33,303 bases of DNA from an uncultured Clostridia bacterium (GTDB lineage Bacteria; Bacillota; Clostridia; TANB77; CAG-508): positions 1 through 33,303 of the forward strand of contig CALXJX010000013.1 of assembly GCA_944388735.1 (NCBI GenBank), read 5' to 3'. This document shows, one piece after another, positions 18,325 through 25,847 of this stretch (its first letter is position 1; each line of letters opens with the position of its first letter). A model generated the notes under the pieces. The model ran no database searches. It saw only the letters and a program-made list of their open reading frames with translations, and was not told the DNA's origin. The position numbers and the translations under genes were made by a program.

Positions 18325-19794
18325 TTATAATTTAAATTCAGGTCTATATTTTTCTCTAAACTTGGTGGATTGTTCATATTTATATGCTACATTTAATATT
18401 GTTTCTTCGCGGAATTTGTTTCCTATTAATTGCATTCCAATTGGCATTCCTTGCTTATCTACTCCACAAGGTATAGAAATTCCTGGTAGTCCTGCTATAT
18501 TTACAGACACAGTGCATATATCTGCTAAATACATTTCTAAAGGATTATTTGTTTTTGAGCCTATATCAAAAGCAACTGTTGGAGATGTTGGAGTTAAGAT
18601 AACATCATATTTTTCAAATCCTTTATTAAATTCACTCATTACTAATGTACGAACTTGTTGAGCTTTTTTATAATAAGCATCATAATATCCTGATGATAAT
18701 ACATAAGTGCCTAAAATAATTCTTCTTTTTACTTCTGGTCCAAATCCTTCGCTTCTTGACTTTTTATATAGTTCTTTTAAATCTTTATACTCTTTTGGCC
18801 TATATCCATATCTTATTCCGTCAAATCTTCCTAAATTTGAACTTGCTTCTGCACAGGCAATAATATAATATGTTGCTAAAGCATATTTAGCTATATCTAG
18901 TGAAAATTCTTCAACCTCTGCTCCTAATTCTTTATATACTTTTATTGCTTTTTGTAAAGATTCTTTAACTTCTTCATTTATTCCTTCTCCAAAAAATTCT
19001 TTTGGAACTCCTATTTTTAATCCTTTTATATCTTTTTCTAAGCATTTTGTATAATCTATTTTTTCTTTATCAGATGATGTAGTATCTTTTGGATCATGTC
19101 CTGTAATAATATTTAATAACATGGCACTATCTCTTACATCTTTTGTAATTGGTCCTATTTGATCAAGTGATGATGCGAATGCTACTAATCCATATCTTGA
19201 AACTAATCCATAAGTTGGTTTTAATCCTACAACTCCACAGAAACTTGCTGGTTGTCTAATAGATCCACCTGTATCAGAGCCTAATGCCCATGGCACCATG
19301 TTTGCTGCCACTGCTGCTGCACTTCCTCCTGATGATCCTCCTGGAACTTTATTTAAATTCCAAGGATTTTTTGTTTTTTTGAAATAAGAATATTCTGTTG
19401 AACCTCCCATAGCAAATTCGTCCATATTTAGTTTTCCAAGGTTTATCATATTTTCTGAATTTATTTTTTCCATAACTGTTGCATTATATGGTGAAATAAA
19501 ATTTTCTAACATTTTTGAGCTACATGTTGTTTTTATTCCTTTTGTACATATATTATCTTTTATTCCTATTGGGATTCCCGCAAAATCTCCTTCTATTTCG
19601 CCTTTTTCTATCTTATCTTGTAGCTCTTCTGCTTCTTTTTCTGCTTCTTTTGATAATATTGTTACAAAAGCTTGAATGTCTTTTTCTTTTTCGTCTATTT
19701 TGTCTATATATGCTTTTGTTATTTCTTTTATTGTTAACTCTTTGTTTTTTAATTTTTCTTGTAATTCATGTACTGTCAATTCTGTAATATCCAT
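18325..19794 (-). CDS. gatA: Asp/Glu-tRNA(Asn/Gln) amidotransferase subunit A
   Basis: GatA is the amidase subunit: it releases ammonia from glutamine, which passes to GatB. The Ser-cisSer-Lys triad is complete: Lys79 in GIPIGIKDN, Ser154 in [10 protein letters not shown], Ser178 in [16 protein letters not shown]. The 489-residue length is typical. It begins 47 bases after gatC ends. The presence of GatCAB suggests that at least Gln-tRNA, and perhaps Asn-tRNA, is made indirectly in this organism. Confidence 0.97.
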   Translation of the reverse strand: MDITELTVHELQEKLKNKELTIKEITKAYIDKIDEKEKDIQAFVTILSKEAEKEAEELQDKIEKGEIEGDFAGIPIGIKDNICTKGIKTTCSSKMLENFISPYNATVMEKINSENMINLGKLNMDEFAMGGSTEYSYFKKTKNPWNLNKVPGGSSGGSAAAVAANMVPWALGSDTGGSIRQPASFCGVVGLKPTYGLVSRYGLVAFASSLDQIGPITKDVRDSAMLLNIITGHDPKDTTSSDKEKIDYTKCLEKDIKGLKIGVPKEFFGEGINEEVKESLQKAIKVYKELGAEVEEFSLDIAKYALATYYIIACAEASSNLGRFDGIRYGYRPKEYKDLKELYKKSRSEGFGPEVKRRIILGTYVLSSGYYDAYYKKAQQVRTLVMSEFNKGFEKYDVILTPTSPTVAFDIGSKTNNPLEMYLADICTVSVNIAGLPGISIPCGVDKQGMPIGMQLIGNKFREETILNVAYKYEQSTKFREKYRPEFKL

Positions 19795-19841
19795 TAAAAC
19801 TCCTCCTCTTTTATATTTAAGCTTAAGTTTTAAATTTTTTT

Positions 19842-20129
19842 CTAGTTTATTACTTTAGGTATTTTAAACATGTTTTGTTCTTTTGATGCGGCATTTTGTA
19901 GTAATGCTTCATTATCTTCGAATACTTCTATTTTGTCTTTTCTAAATACATTTTTTGCTTCGTTTGCCCCTATTGTAATGTCTAGACCTTCTACTGGTGC
20001 ATTTTTTACTATATTTGCAAAGTTTAATATGTCTTCTAGATTTACTAAATATTGTTCTATTTCATTTTCTTCTAAATTTAAGTCTGCTAGGTTTGCAATG
20101 TGTAAAATTTCTTCTTTACTTACTTTCAT
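19842..20129 (-). CDS. gatC: Asp/Glu-tRNA(Asn/Gln) amidotransferase subunit C
   Basis: This is a 95-residue stabilising subunit that wraps around the GatA-GatB interface. The start [20 protein letters not shown] and the later [19 protein letters not shown] are family hallmarks. The ATG at 20129 follows AGAGGAGATG, so the longer frame that opens at 20186 is rejected. It is the first gene of the amidotransferase operon, with a promoter at 20158-20186 embedded in the upstream terminator hairpin. Confidence 0.95.
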   Translation of the reverse strand: MKVSKEEILHIANLADLNLEENEIEQYLVNLEDILNFANIVKNAPVEGLDITIGANEAKNVFRKDKIEVFEDNEALLQNAASKEQNMFKIPKVIN

Positions 20130-20157
20130 GTAATCATCTCCTCTAAATTTGCTTTTT

Positions 20158-20186
20158 ATTATATAATGAAACATAAAAAAATACAA
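20158..20186 (-). promoter_or_regulatory. gatCAB promoter overlapping the sortase terminator
   Basis: On the minus strand, -35 TTGTAT (20181-20186), a 17-base spacer, then -10 TATAAT (20158-20163). The -35 box is inside one arm of the terminator hairpin at 20176-20204. Confidence 0.7.
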
Positions 20187-20204
20187 GCATCACTTGTATT
20201 TTTT
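20176..20204 (-). terminator. Terminator upstream of gatC
   Basis: Arms AAAAAATACAAG (20176-20187) and CTTGTATTTTTT (20193-20204) form a 12-bp stem with a 5-base loop. On the minus strand a T-run follows. It should end transcripts coming from the sortase gene through repeat copy A. Confidence 0.8.
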
Positions 20205-20215
20205 ATTTATTTTAA

Positions 20216-20432
20216 GTAACAGTGCAGAGGTCAATGGGGAAGAATATAATTTCTTGAGTCGGATTCGAATGTGCAGTGGAATAGATGTATAAATTCTTAG
20301 CTTAAAATGACTGAGGAAGCGTGATTAACGAGAGGCTCGGTCATTTTAAGCTTAGAATTTATAATCTATGGAGCAAGCCGAGAAGACGAAGAAAGAAATT
20401 ATATTCTTCCCCATTGACCTCTGCACTGTTAC
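20216..20432 (+). repeat. Palindromic element, copy A (full)
   Basis: Perfect 40-bp inverted arms (20216-20255 and 20393-20432) start GTAACAGTGCAGAGGTC. Inside are a conserved asymmetric internal loop (20256 onward; GGAGCAAGCCGAGAAGA on the right side), an inner stem of about 26 bp (around 20290-20315 with 20336-20361) and an apical segment GAAGCGTGATTAACGAGAGG. TTAA flanks both sides (20212-20215, 20433-20436). The right arm contains the stop codon of the sortase gene. The element lies between sortase and gatC. No protein is encoded. Confidence 0.85.
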
Positions 20433-21199
20433 TTAATCTCTGTTGCCTTTATAATATATCTTTGCTTACTATCATCTGTACAAGTAATAAGAGTAATTTC
20501 TTTTTTTCCATTTGTTAATTGGCTTGTACAATCCCTATCATTAGGATCTACAATATATTTGTCATATACAACATAATTTATTTTACTCTTTGTTGTCAAA
20601 TTAGTTAATTCTATAATATCTCCATTCTTTAATGTTGGTACTTTGCTAAAAAATTTTGTATTCCTGTAGTTGTGACCTACTATGCAATAATTTCCCACTC
20701 CATTTGCATCATATCCATGGAATTTTGTTGGTGAAATTTTTAATAAAGCGTCTGTTTCTGCTTCTGAACCGGTTTTTCCCAATAAAATTGGGTATTCTAT
20801 TCCTATTGCTGGTATGTATATTTTGGCATCTATAGTATATTGGAAACCATCATTTGTTGTATATACTTTGTTTTGTTTTACTGCTTTACTTGCTTCAACA
20901 TTTATTTGTGCTAATTGCTGTTCATTTGCTTTTTGAGTTGCTTCCCCTGTTGTATCATTTAATACTGCTACTAATATGTCTTTTGGATATATTGTCGTAT
21001 CTTCTTGTGCTTCTGCATTTGCTAATAGTTCTTGAGATAGTTCTTCATTTTTGTTCCTATCATATTCAGCATATATGTATAATGAAACTAATATAATAAC
21101 TAAAAAGATTGATAAAAAGAAATTAATTTTATATATTTTCTTTTTTCTTTTTAGTTCTGGTGTCACATATAATTTTTTAGTTACTAATATTTGGTTCAT
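20429..21199 (-). CDS. Sortase
   Basis: This is a 256-residue membrane-anchored transpeptidase that attaches surface proteins to the cell wall or polymerises pilins. A membrane segment lies at about residues 26-44, followed by a linker and a sortase beta-barrel. The catalytic His176 (CIVGHNYRN), Cys240 (ITLITCTDD) and Arg247 (KQRYIIKA) are all present. The class is uncertain; the TLITCT motif and short C-terminus resemble class D/E-type sortases. No LPxTG substrate is visible in the window. The stop codon TAA is the second to fourth base of repeat copy A, and inverted copies A and B flank the gene on both sides. Confidence 0.92.
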   Translation of the reverse strand: MNQILVTKKLYVTPELKRKKKIYKINFFLSIFLVIILVSLYIYAEYDRNKNEELSQELLANAEAQEDTTIYPKDILVAVLNDTTGEATQKANEQQLAQINVEASKAVKQNKVYTTNDGFQYTIDAKIYIPAIGIEYPILLGKTGSEAETDALLKISPTKFHGYDANGVGNYCIVGHNYRNTKFFSKVPTLKNGDIIELTNLTTKSKINYVVYDKYIVDPNDRDCTSQLTNGKKEITLITCTDDSKQRYIIKATEIK

Positions 21200-21231
21200 T
21201 TTCTTCTCCTATTTCTTTATTTTTCTTTTTT

Positions 21232-21261
21232 ATTATAACATACTAAATATATAAAAATCAA
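21232..21261 (-). promoter_or_regulatory. Sortase promoter
   Basis: On the minus strand, -35 TTGATT (21256-21261), an 18-base spacer, then -10 TATAAT (21232-21237). Confidence 0.65.
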
Positions 21262-21301
21262 TGAAATTTGTTGATTAAAATTTTAAATATAACATATACT
21301 G

Positions 21302-21514
21302 TAACAGTTCAAAGGTAACTGAGATAAGGATGATTTCTTTCGCAATCTTCTCGGCTTGCTCCATAGATTATAAATTCTAAGCTTAAAATAACCGAGCCTC
21401 TCGTTAATCACGCTTCCTCAGTTATTTTAAGCTAAGAATTTATACATCTATTCCACGGCACATTCGAAGCTTACTCAAGAAATCATCCTTATCTCAGTTA
21501 CCTTTGAACTGTTA
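21302..21514 (-). repeat. Palindromic element, copy B (full, inverted)
   Basis: Perfect 38-bp arms lie at 21302-21339 and 21477-21514, with sequence starting TAACAGTTCAAAGGTAAC. This arm differs at many positions from copies A and C but is still fully self-complementary. The core is the reverse complement of copy A's core, so the element is in the opposite orientation. The last three bases of the right arm are the stop codon of rsmA. The spacer between sortase and rsmA holds little else besides the sortase promoter. Confidence 0.85.
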
Positions 21515-22393
21515 GATTTTATTATTTTCTATGTTATTTAAAATCATATTTGATATTTGAGCAAAATTTTCCAATGACAATTTTTCAGCTCTTATATTTT
21601 CGTCTAAGTTTAATGCTCTTAAAACATTTATCCCTTCCTCTTTGCATGAGAAAACATTAGCATTAACCAACGCATTTAATAAAGTCTTTCTCCTTTGTAA
21701 AAAAGCACACTTTATAATTTTAAACATAACTTTTCTGCTCTTTACTTCTACTGGAGCTTGTTTTCTAATATTTAATTTTATAACTTTTGATGTAACTTCT
21801 GGTTCAGGTATAAACGAATCATTTGGTACTTCTAAAATTTCTTCTGAAGTTGCATAATAATATACTGTATATGTTATCGCTCCAGTTTCTTTTTGTCCTG
21901 GAATTGCAATTAACCTATCTGCAACTTCTTTTTGTATCATAACTGTTATGCTCTCTAAATCCAATTTTTCTTCAAGTAATTTCATTATAATAGGTGTAGT
22001 TATGTAATATGGTAGATTTGCTACTATCTTTACATTTTTTACTTTGTTTTTTTCCTTTTCTTCTCTAATTAGTTCTTTTAAATTTACTTTTAGAATATCT
22101 TCATTGAGAAGCTCAAAATTTTCATATAAAGAAAATCTGTCATTTAGAATTTTTATCATTTTTTTATCTAATTCTATACATATTACTTTTTGTGCTTTTT
22201 CCAATAAATACTTTGTTAGTGTTCCTAAACCAGGTCCTATTTCTATTACTAAGTCTTGTTTATCTATTTGACTACTTGATACAATTTTTTCAACTACATT
22301 TTCACTTATTAAAAAATTTTGCCCTAGTGATTTATTTGCTTTTATTTTATATTTTTTCATTATATATCTTGTTTCTTCTAGTAAACTCTCCAT
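21512..22393 (-). CDS. rsmA: 16S rRNA (adenine-N6,N6)-dimethyltransferase
   Basis: RsmA (KsgA) dimethylates two adjacent adenosines in the 3'-terminal hairpin of 16S rRNA during small-subunit maturation. The start of the domain (NKSLGQNFLIS), the SAM-binding loop VIEIGPGLGTLT, the acidic ELDKKMIKIL and the catalytic NLPYYITTPI are all canonical. The 293-residue length is slightly above the norm. Its stop codon lies in the arm of repeat copy B. A consensus promoter lies at 22433-22461. Confidence 0.96.
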   Translation of the reverse strand: MESLLEETRYIMKKYKIKANKSLGQNFLISENVVEKIVSSSQIDKQDLVIEIGPGLGTLTKYLLEKAQKVICIELDKKMIKILNDRFSLYENFELLNEDILKVNLKELIREEKEKNKVKNVKIVANLPYYITTPIIMKLLEEKLDLESITVMIQKEVADRLIAIPGQKETGAITYTVYYYATSEEILEVPNDSFIPEPEVTSKVIKLNIRKQAPVEVKSRKVMFKIIKCAFLQRRKTLLNALVNANVFSCKEEGINVLRALNLDENIRAEKLSLENFAQISNMILNNIENNKI

Positions 22394-22432
22394 TTAATCA
22401 TCATTCCTTTATAAATTTATTACTATGTTAAA

Positions 22433-22461
22433 ATTATATCAAAAACATAGATTTTTTTCAA
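22433..22461 (-). promoter_or_regulatory. rsmA promoter
   Basis: On the minus strand, -35 TTGAAA (22456-22461), a 17-base spacer, then a consensus -10 TATAAT (22433-22438). Confidence 0.78.
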
Positions 22462-22473
22462 TTAAATTGGCAT

Positions 22474-22535
22474 ACCTTTTCAGAGGTCAAGGGGTTATAA
22501 CTTTTTAAGTTAGCTCCGAATGTGCCATGGAATAG
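22474..22535 (+). repeat. Palindromic element, fragment D (left part only)
   Basis: This matches the left arm and internal loop of copy C (CTTTTCAGAGGTCAAGGGGT, then AGTTAGCTCCGAATGTGCC) with few changes. It stops after GGAATAG. The inner stem, apical loop and right arm are absent. GTTAC, the element's terminal sequence, follows at 22535-22539 and may mark an internal deletion. It lies between yraN and rsmA. Confidence 0.7.
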
Positions 22536-22580
22536 TTACGTTTTCGTATCATTTTTTACATTAATAAAATATTTAAAATA

Positions 22581-22934
22581 TCACCATACCTGCTTAATAT
22601 GATTTATTTTAAAACCATTTTTCTTAATAAAAACTTCTATAATATCAAATCTAACAAAACATTCTTCTAGTTTATTAATATGTAGAAAATATTTAGCAGC
22701 ATGATAAATATTCTTTTTCTTTCTTTTATCTACCGCTTCCACAGGATTACCAAAAAAGATATAGCTTCTTGTTTTAACTTCTATAAAAATAATGTACTCT
22801 TTATTTTTAGCAACAATATCTATTTCCCCTTGTCTGCATCTAAAATTTCTATCTATTATTTCATAATCATTCTCTTCAAGAAATTTAACAGCTACACATT
22901 CTCCCCATTTTCCTATTTCTTGATTTTGATACAT
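22581..22934 (-). CDS. YraN/UPF0102-family endonuclease-like protein
   Basis: This is a 117-residue protein with a small PD-(D/E)XK fold related to Holliday-junction resolvases. GKWGECVAVKFLEENDYEIIDRNFRCRQGEIDIV is followed by IIFIEVKTR, giving the E..D..ExK active-site pattern. The family is commonly found near comM, dprA and topA, as here. The cellular role is not settled; a part in DNA processing is likely. It is the third gene of comM-dprA-yraN, with 79 bases after dprA. Confidence 0.88.
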   Translation of the reverse strand: MYQNQEIGKWGECVAVKFLEENDYEIIDRNFRCRQGEIDIVAKNKEYIIFIEVKTRSYIFFGNPVEAVDKRKKKNIYHAAKYFLHINKLEECFVRFDIIEVFIKKNGFKINHIKQVW

Positions 22935-23013
22935 TTTAATTTTTTATTCCTTTTACGATATATTTAGATTTTTAAAAGGCATCTACAACCCATTATATTC
23001 TATAAATAAAATT

Positions 23014-23883
23014 TTATTTTCTTCTATAATTTTTACCTGGCAATGATATTATATATCCGTCTAGTTCTAACATCATAAGTTGATAATTAACTTGTTCTAA
23101 TGACATTTGAGTTTTCTTTAAAATTTCATTAATATCTATTGGTTCATCTTCTATCATTTCATAAATTTCTTGATATTCTGGTTTAATACCAACAATTTCT
23201 TCTTTAACATAATAATCTGTTTCTTGTCTTTTTATAATATCTAACTCTGCGTATTCTTCTATTATATCTTCAGCACAAGTAACTAATATTCCACCTTTTC
23301 TAATTAGATTATTTGGTGTATATCCTTTTGGATTTTTTAAAGATGACGGTATACAAAATACTTTTTTATTATTTTCAATTGTTAGTTTTGCTGTAACACT
23401 TGTTCCACTTCTATAAGCTCCTTCTATTACTAAAATTCCGATAGAAAGTCCACTTACTATTCTATTTCGTTCTAAAAAGCTTTCCGAGGTTGCTGAGAAA
23501 TAGTCTTCATATTCACTTATTATTAATCCGTTAGAAGCAATAATTTTTTCAAATAGTTTTTTATTTTCTTTAGGATATACATTTTTTAGTCCACTTGGTA
23601 GAACTGCTATTGTGCTTCCATTTGCTTCTATTACTCCTTCATGTACATAACTATCTACACCTACTGCCATTCCACTAATTATGTTTAATCCATATTGACT
23701 TAATTCTTTTGCAAATTTTATTGCCATTTCCTTTCCGTATCTTGTGCAATTTCTGGAGCCTACTATTGCAATGCCTGGTTTTGTTAATAAATCTATATTA
23801 CCTATACAATTTAATTGTTTTGGTGCATTTTTTATTCTTTTTAATATTTCTGGATATTTTTCATCATCTATTAAAATTTTTAT
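23014..23883 (-). CDS. dprA: DNA-processing protein DprA (Rossmann-fold form), apparent AUA start
   Basis: DprA binds incoming single-stranded DNA during transformation and loads RecA. The Rossmann-like domain is clear: GIAIVGSRNCTRYG, then NIISGMAVGVDSYVHEG, IAVLPSGLKNVYPKEN and a C-terminal winged-helix part (DINEILKKTQMSLEQVNYQLMMLELDGYI). The only ATG in frame (23727) would cut into this domain. Upstream codons are plainly coding (KILIDDEKYPEIL) and open at an ATA at 23881-23883, seven bases after a perfect GGAGG. The frame reaches a stop just above that site. From this start the protein has 289 residues and lacks the N-terminal SAM-like domain. The AUA start is inferred; a mutated ATG or sequence error is possible. 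Confidence 0.85.
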   Translation of the reverse strand: MKILIDDEKYPEILKRIKNAPKQLNCIGNIDLLTKPGIAIVGSRNCTRYGKEMAIKFAKELSQYGLNIISGMAVGVDSYVHEGVIEANGSTIAVLPSGLKNVYPKENKKLFEKIIASNGLIISEYEDYFSATSESFLERNRIVSGLSIGILVIEGAYRSGTSVTAKLTIENNKKVFCIPSSLKNPKGYTPNNLIRKGGILVTCAEDIIEEYAELDIIKRQETDYYVKEEIVGIKPEYQEIYEMIEDEPIDINEILKKTQMSLEQVNYQLMMLELDGYIISLPGKNYRRK

Positions 23884-23904
23884 TTTTTCTCCTCCTTATG
23901 TATT

Positions 23905-25444
23905 TTAAAATTTTTCTCCATATTTTTTATCCAAACTTCTATATCCTATTGCTTCAATAATATGTTCTTTTTCTATATTAGTCTTGCCTTCCAAATCTGC
24001 AATTGTTCGTGCTACTTTTAAAACTTTTGTATATGCTCTAGCACTTAGACCTAATTTTTCAAAAGCAACATTTAGTATTTTTTTGCTTTCATCATCTAAC
24101 TTACAGTACTTTTCTATAAGTTTGGGCATTAGTTCTGCATTTGAATATACTTTTAAATTTTCATATCTTTTTTGTTGAATTTTTCTTGCATTATTTACCC
24201 TTTTTCGTATTACTTCTGATGTTTCTTCTGGATTTTTATTATTTAGATTTTCATATTTCACTGGTTTTACTTCTATATGAATATCAATTCTATCTAATAA
24301 TGGTCCACTAATTTTTCCTAAATAATTTTTAATTGCTAATTCTGAACATGTACATTGTTTTTCAATCATCCCATAATATCCACAAGGACATGGATTCATA
24401 CTCGCTACAAACATGAAGTTACAAGGATATGTTAAGCTACAATTAAGCCTTGATATTGTAACTGTTTTATCCTCTAACGGCTCTCTTAATAGTTCTAATA
24501 TCTTTTTATTAAATTCTGGCAATTCATCTAAAAATAGTACTCCTAAATGTGCTAAGCTAATTTCTCCTGGCTTGGGAATTTTTCCCCCTCCTATTATTGA
24601 ACTTGCTGTTATAGAATGGTGTGGATTTCTAAAAGGTCTATTCATTATTATTCCAGAGTCTTTTTTTAATTCACCTGCAACACTATATATTTTAGTAATC
24701 TCTAATGCTTCTTTAAAACTTAAATCTGGTAATATTGTAGGCAGTCTTTTTGCCATCATTGTCTTACCTGAACCTGGTCCTCCAATAAATAGACAATTAT
24801 GACCGTCCAGCTGCTGCTATTTCTAATGCTCTTTTAGCATTTTTCTGTCCTTTTACTTCTGAAAAATCAATTTCAAAATTATTAATTTTTGTATTTCTTT
24901 CTCTATATGACTTCTGATTTTTTCCAATTTCTAAAAATCCATTTAAATAGTCAACTACTTCTTGTAGACTTTTCACAGGAATTATTTCAATTCCTTCTAT
25001 TATATTTGCTTCGTTTTCATTTTCTTTAGGAATTATTATCTTTTCCGCTCCTAATTCTATTGCTTGTATACACATTGGCAGTATTCCATTTACTCTGTTT
25101 ACTTTGCCATTTAATGATAATTCGCCTATAAAAATTATATTATCTCCTATTTCATGTACTATTTCTCCTAGTGTTTTTAGTATTCCAATTGCTATTGGTA
25201 AATCATAATATGAACCTTCTTTTCTTTTGTCTGCTGGTGCTAGATTTATTATTATTTTTCTACTCGGAAATTCATATCCTGTGTTTTTTATCGCTGCTTT
25301 TACTCTTTCTTTTGCTTCTTTTACAGATGTATCTGGAAGTCCTACTATTTCAAAGCTTGGTAACCCTCCTGTGATATATGTTTGTGTTTCTATTAAGTCT
25401 CCTTGTAATCCACTTAATGTCATGGATTTTACTATTGATATCAT
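23905..25444 (-). pseudogene. comM: ComM/YifB-family Mg-chelatase-like ATPase, frameshifted
   Basis: ComM is a hexameric AAA+ helicase that promotes branch migration of incoming DNA in transformation. Two open frames cover the family: 24797-25444 (N-terminal lon-like domain, ISIVKSMTLSGLQGDLIE to ALEIAAAGRS) and 23905 to about 24804 (ATPase and C-terminal parts). They are joined by one extra base near 24805: removing it restores AAGGHNCLFIGGPGSGKT across the Walker A site. The corrected length of about 512 residues is normal. Walker B (VLFLDELPEF) and zinc-like cysteines (NPCPCGY, CTC) are intact. Either the gene is inactivated or this is a sequencing error. It heads comM-dprA-yraN. Confidence 0.85.
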
Positions 25445-25483
25445 TTTTTCTCCTTTCTAATTTCCTTGTTTTACTATTATCTT

Positions 25484-25537
25484 GCAGAGAAGATTACGAA
25501 AGAAATCATAATTTTCCCTTTGACTTCTGGACTGTTA
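25484..25537 (+). repeat. Palindromic element, fragment E (right part only)
   Basis: GAGAAGATTACGAAAGAAATCAT followed by a divergent right arm (CTTTGACTTCTGGACTGTTA) matches the right side of the element and is closest to copy B. The left half is missing. Its end is ten bases from the start of copy C, so the two lie in tandem. Confidence 0.65.
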
Positions 25538-25547
25538 TAAATGTTAA

Positions 25548-25756
25548 GTAACTTTTCAGAGGTCAAAGGGGTTATAACTTTTTGAGTTAGCTCCGAATGT
25601 GCCGTGGAATAGATGTATAAATTCTTAGTTTAAAATAACTGAGGAAGCGTGATTAACGAGAGGCTCGGTTATTTTAAACTTAGAATTTATAGTCTATGGA
25701 GCAAACCGAGGAGATAATGAAAAAAGTTATAACCCCTTTGACCTCTGAAAAGTTAC
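25548..25756 (+). repeat. Palindromic element, copy C (full), with 8-bp direct repeats
   Basis: Perfect 36-bp arms lie at 25548-25583 and 25721-25756, starting GTAACTTTTCAGAGGTC. The conserved core resembles copies A and B, including GAAGCGTGATTAACGAGAGG. AATGTTAA is found immediately outside both ends (25540-25547 and 25757-25764), as expected of a target-site duplication. It lies between the divergent comM and penicillin-binding-protein genes, upstream of both. The A-rich stretch after it carries the promoter of the latter. Confidence 0.88.
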
Positions 25757-25784
25757 AATGTTAAAACTAAAAAAACAAAAAAGC

Positions 25785-25813
25785 TTGATTTTTTAGTAGT
25801 TTTTTTATAAAAT
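25785..25813 (+). promoter_or_regulatory. Promoter of the penicillin-binding protein gene
   Basis: -35 TTGATT (25785-25790), a 17-base spacer, then -10 TAAAAT (25808-25813). It begins 20 bases after the right direct repeat of palindromic copy C. Confidence 0.7.
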
Positions 25814-25847
25814 AAATATACAAATTTTAAACAAAAGAGGCGGTAAT

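Noticed and set aside
20256-20280. GGATTCGAATGTGC in copy A resembling a tRNA T-arm
   Set aside because: Copies B and C differ at these bases (CTTCGAA, CTCCGAA), and no acceptor, D or anticodon arms can be drawn.
20216-20432. Palindromic copies as simple rho-independent terminators
   Set aside because: They are far longer than terminators, have conserved internal loops, lack a T-tract directly after the stem, and a separate terminator lies next to copy A at 20176-20204. Copy C lies between divergent promoters.
20321-20518. 65-codon plus-strand open frame starting in palindromic copy A
   Set aside because: It runs from the element's apical loop into antisense sortase sequence. It lacks a ribosome site, and the corresponding frame is not kept in copies B and C.
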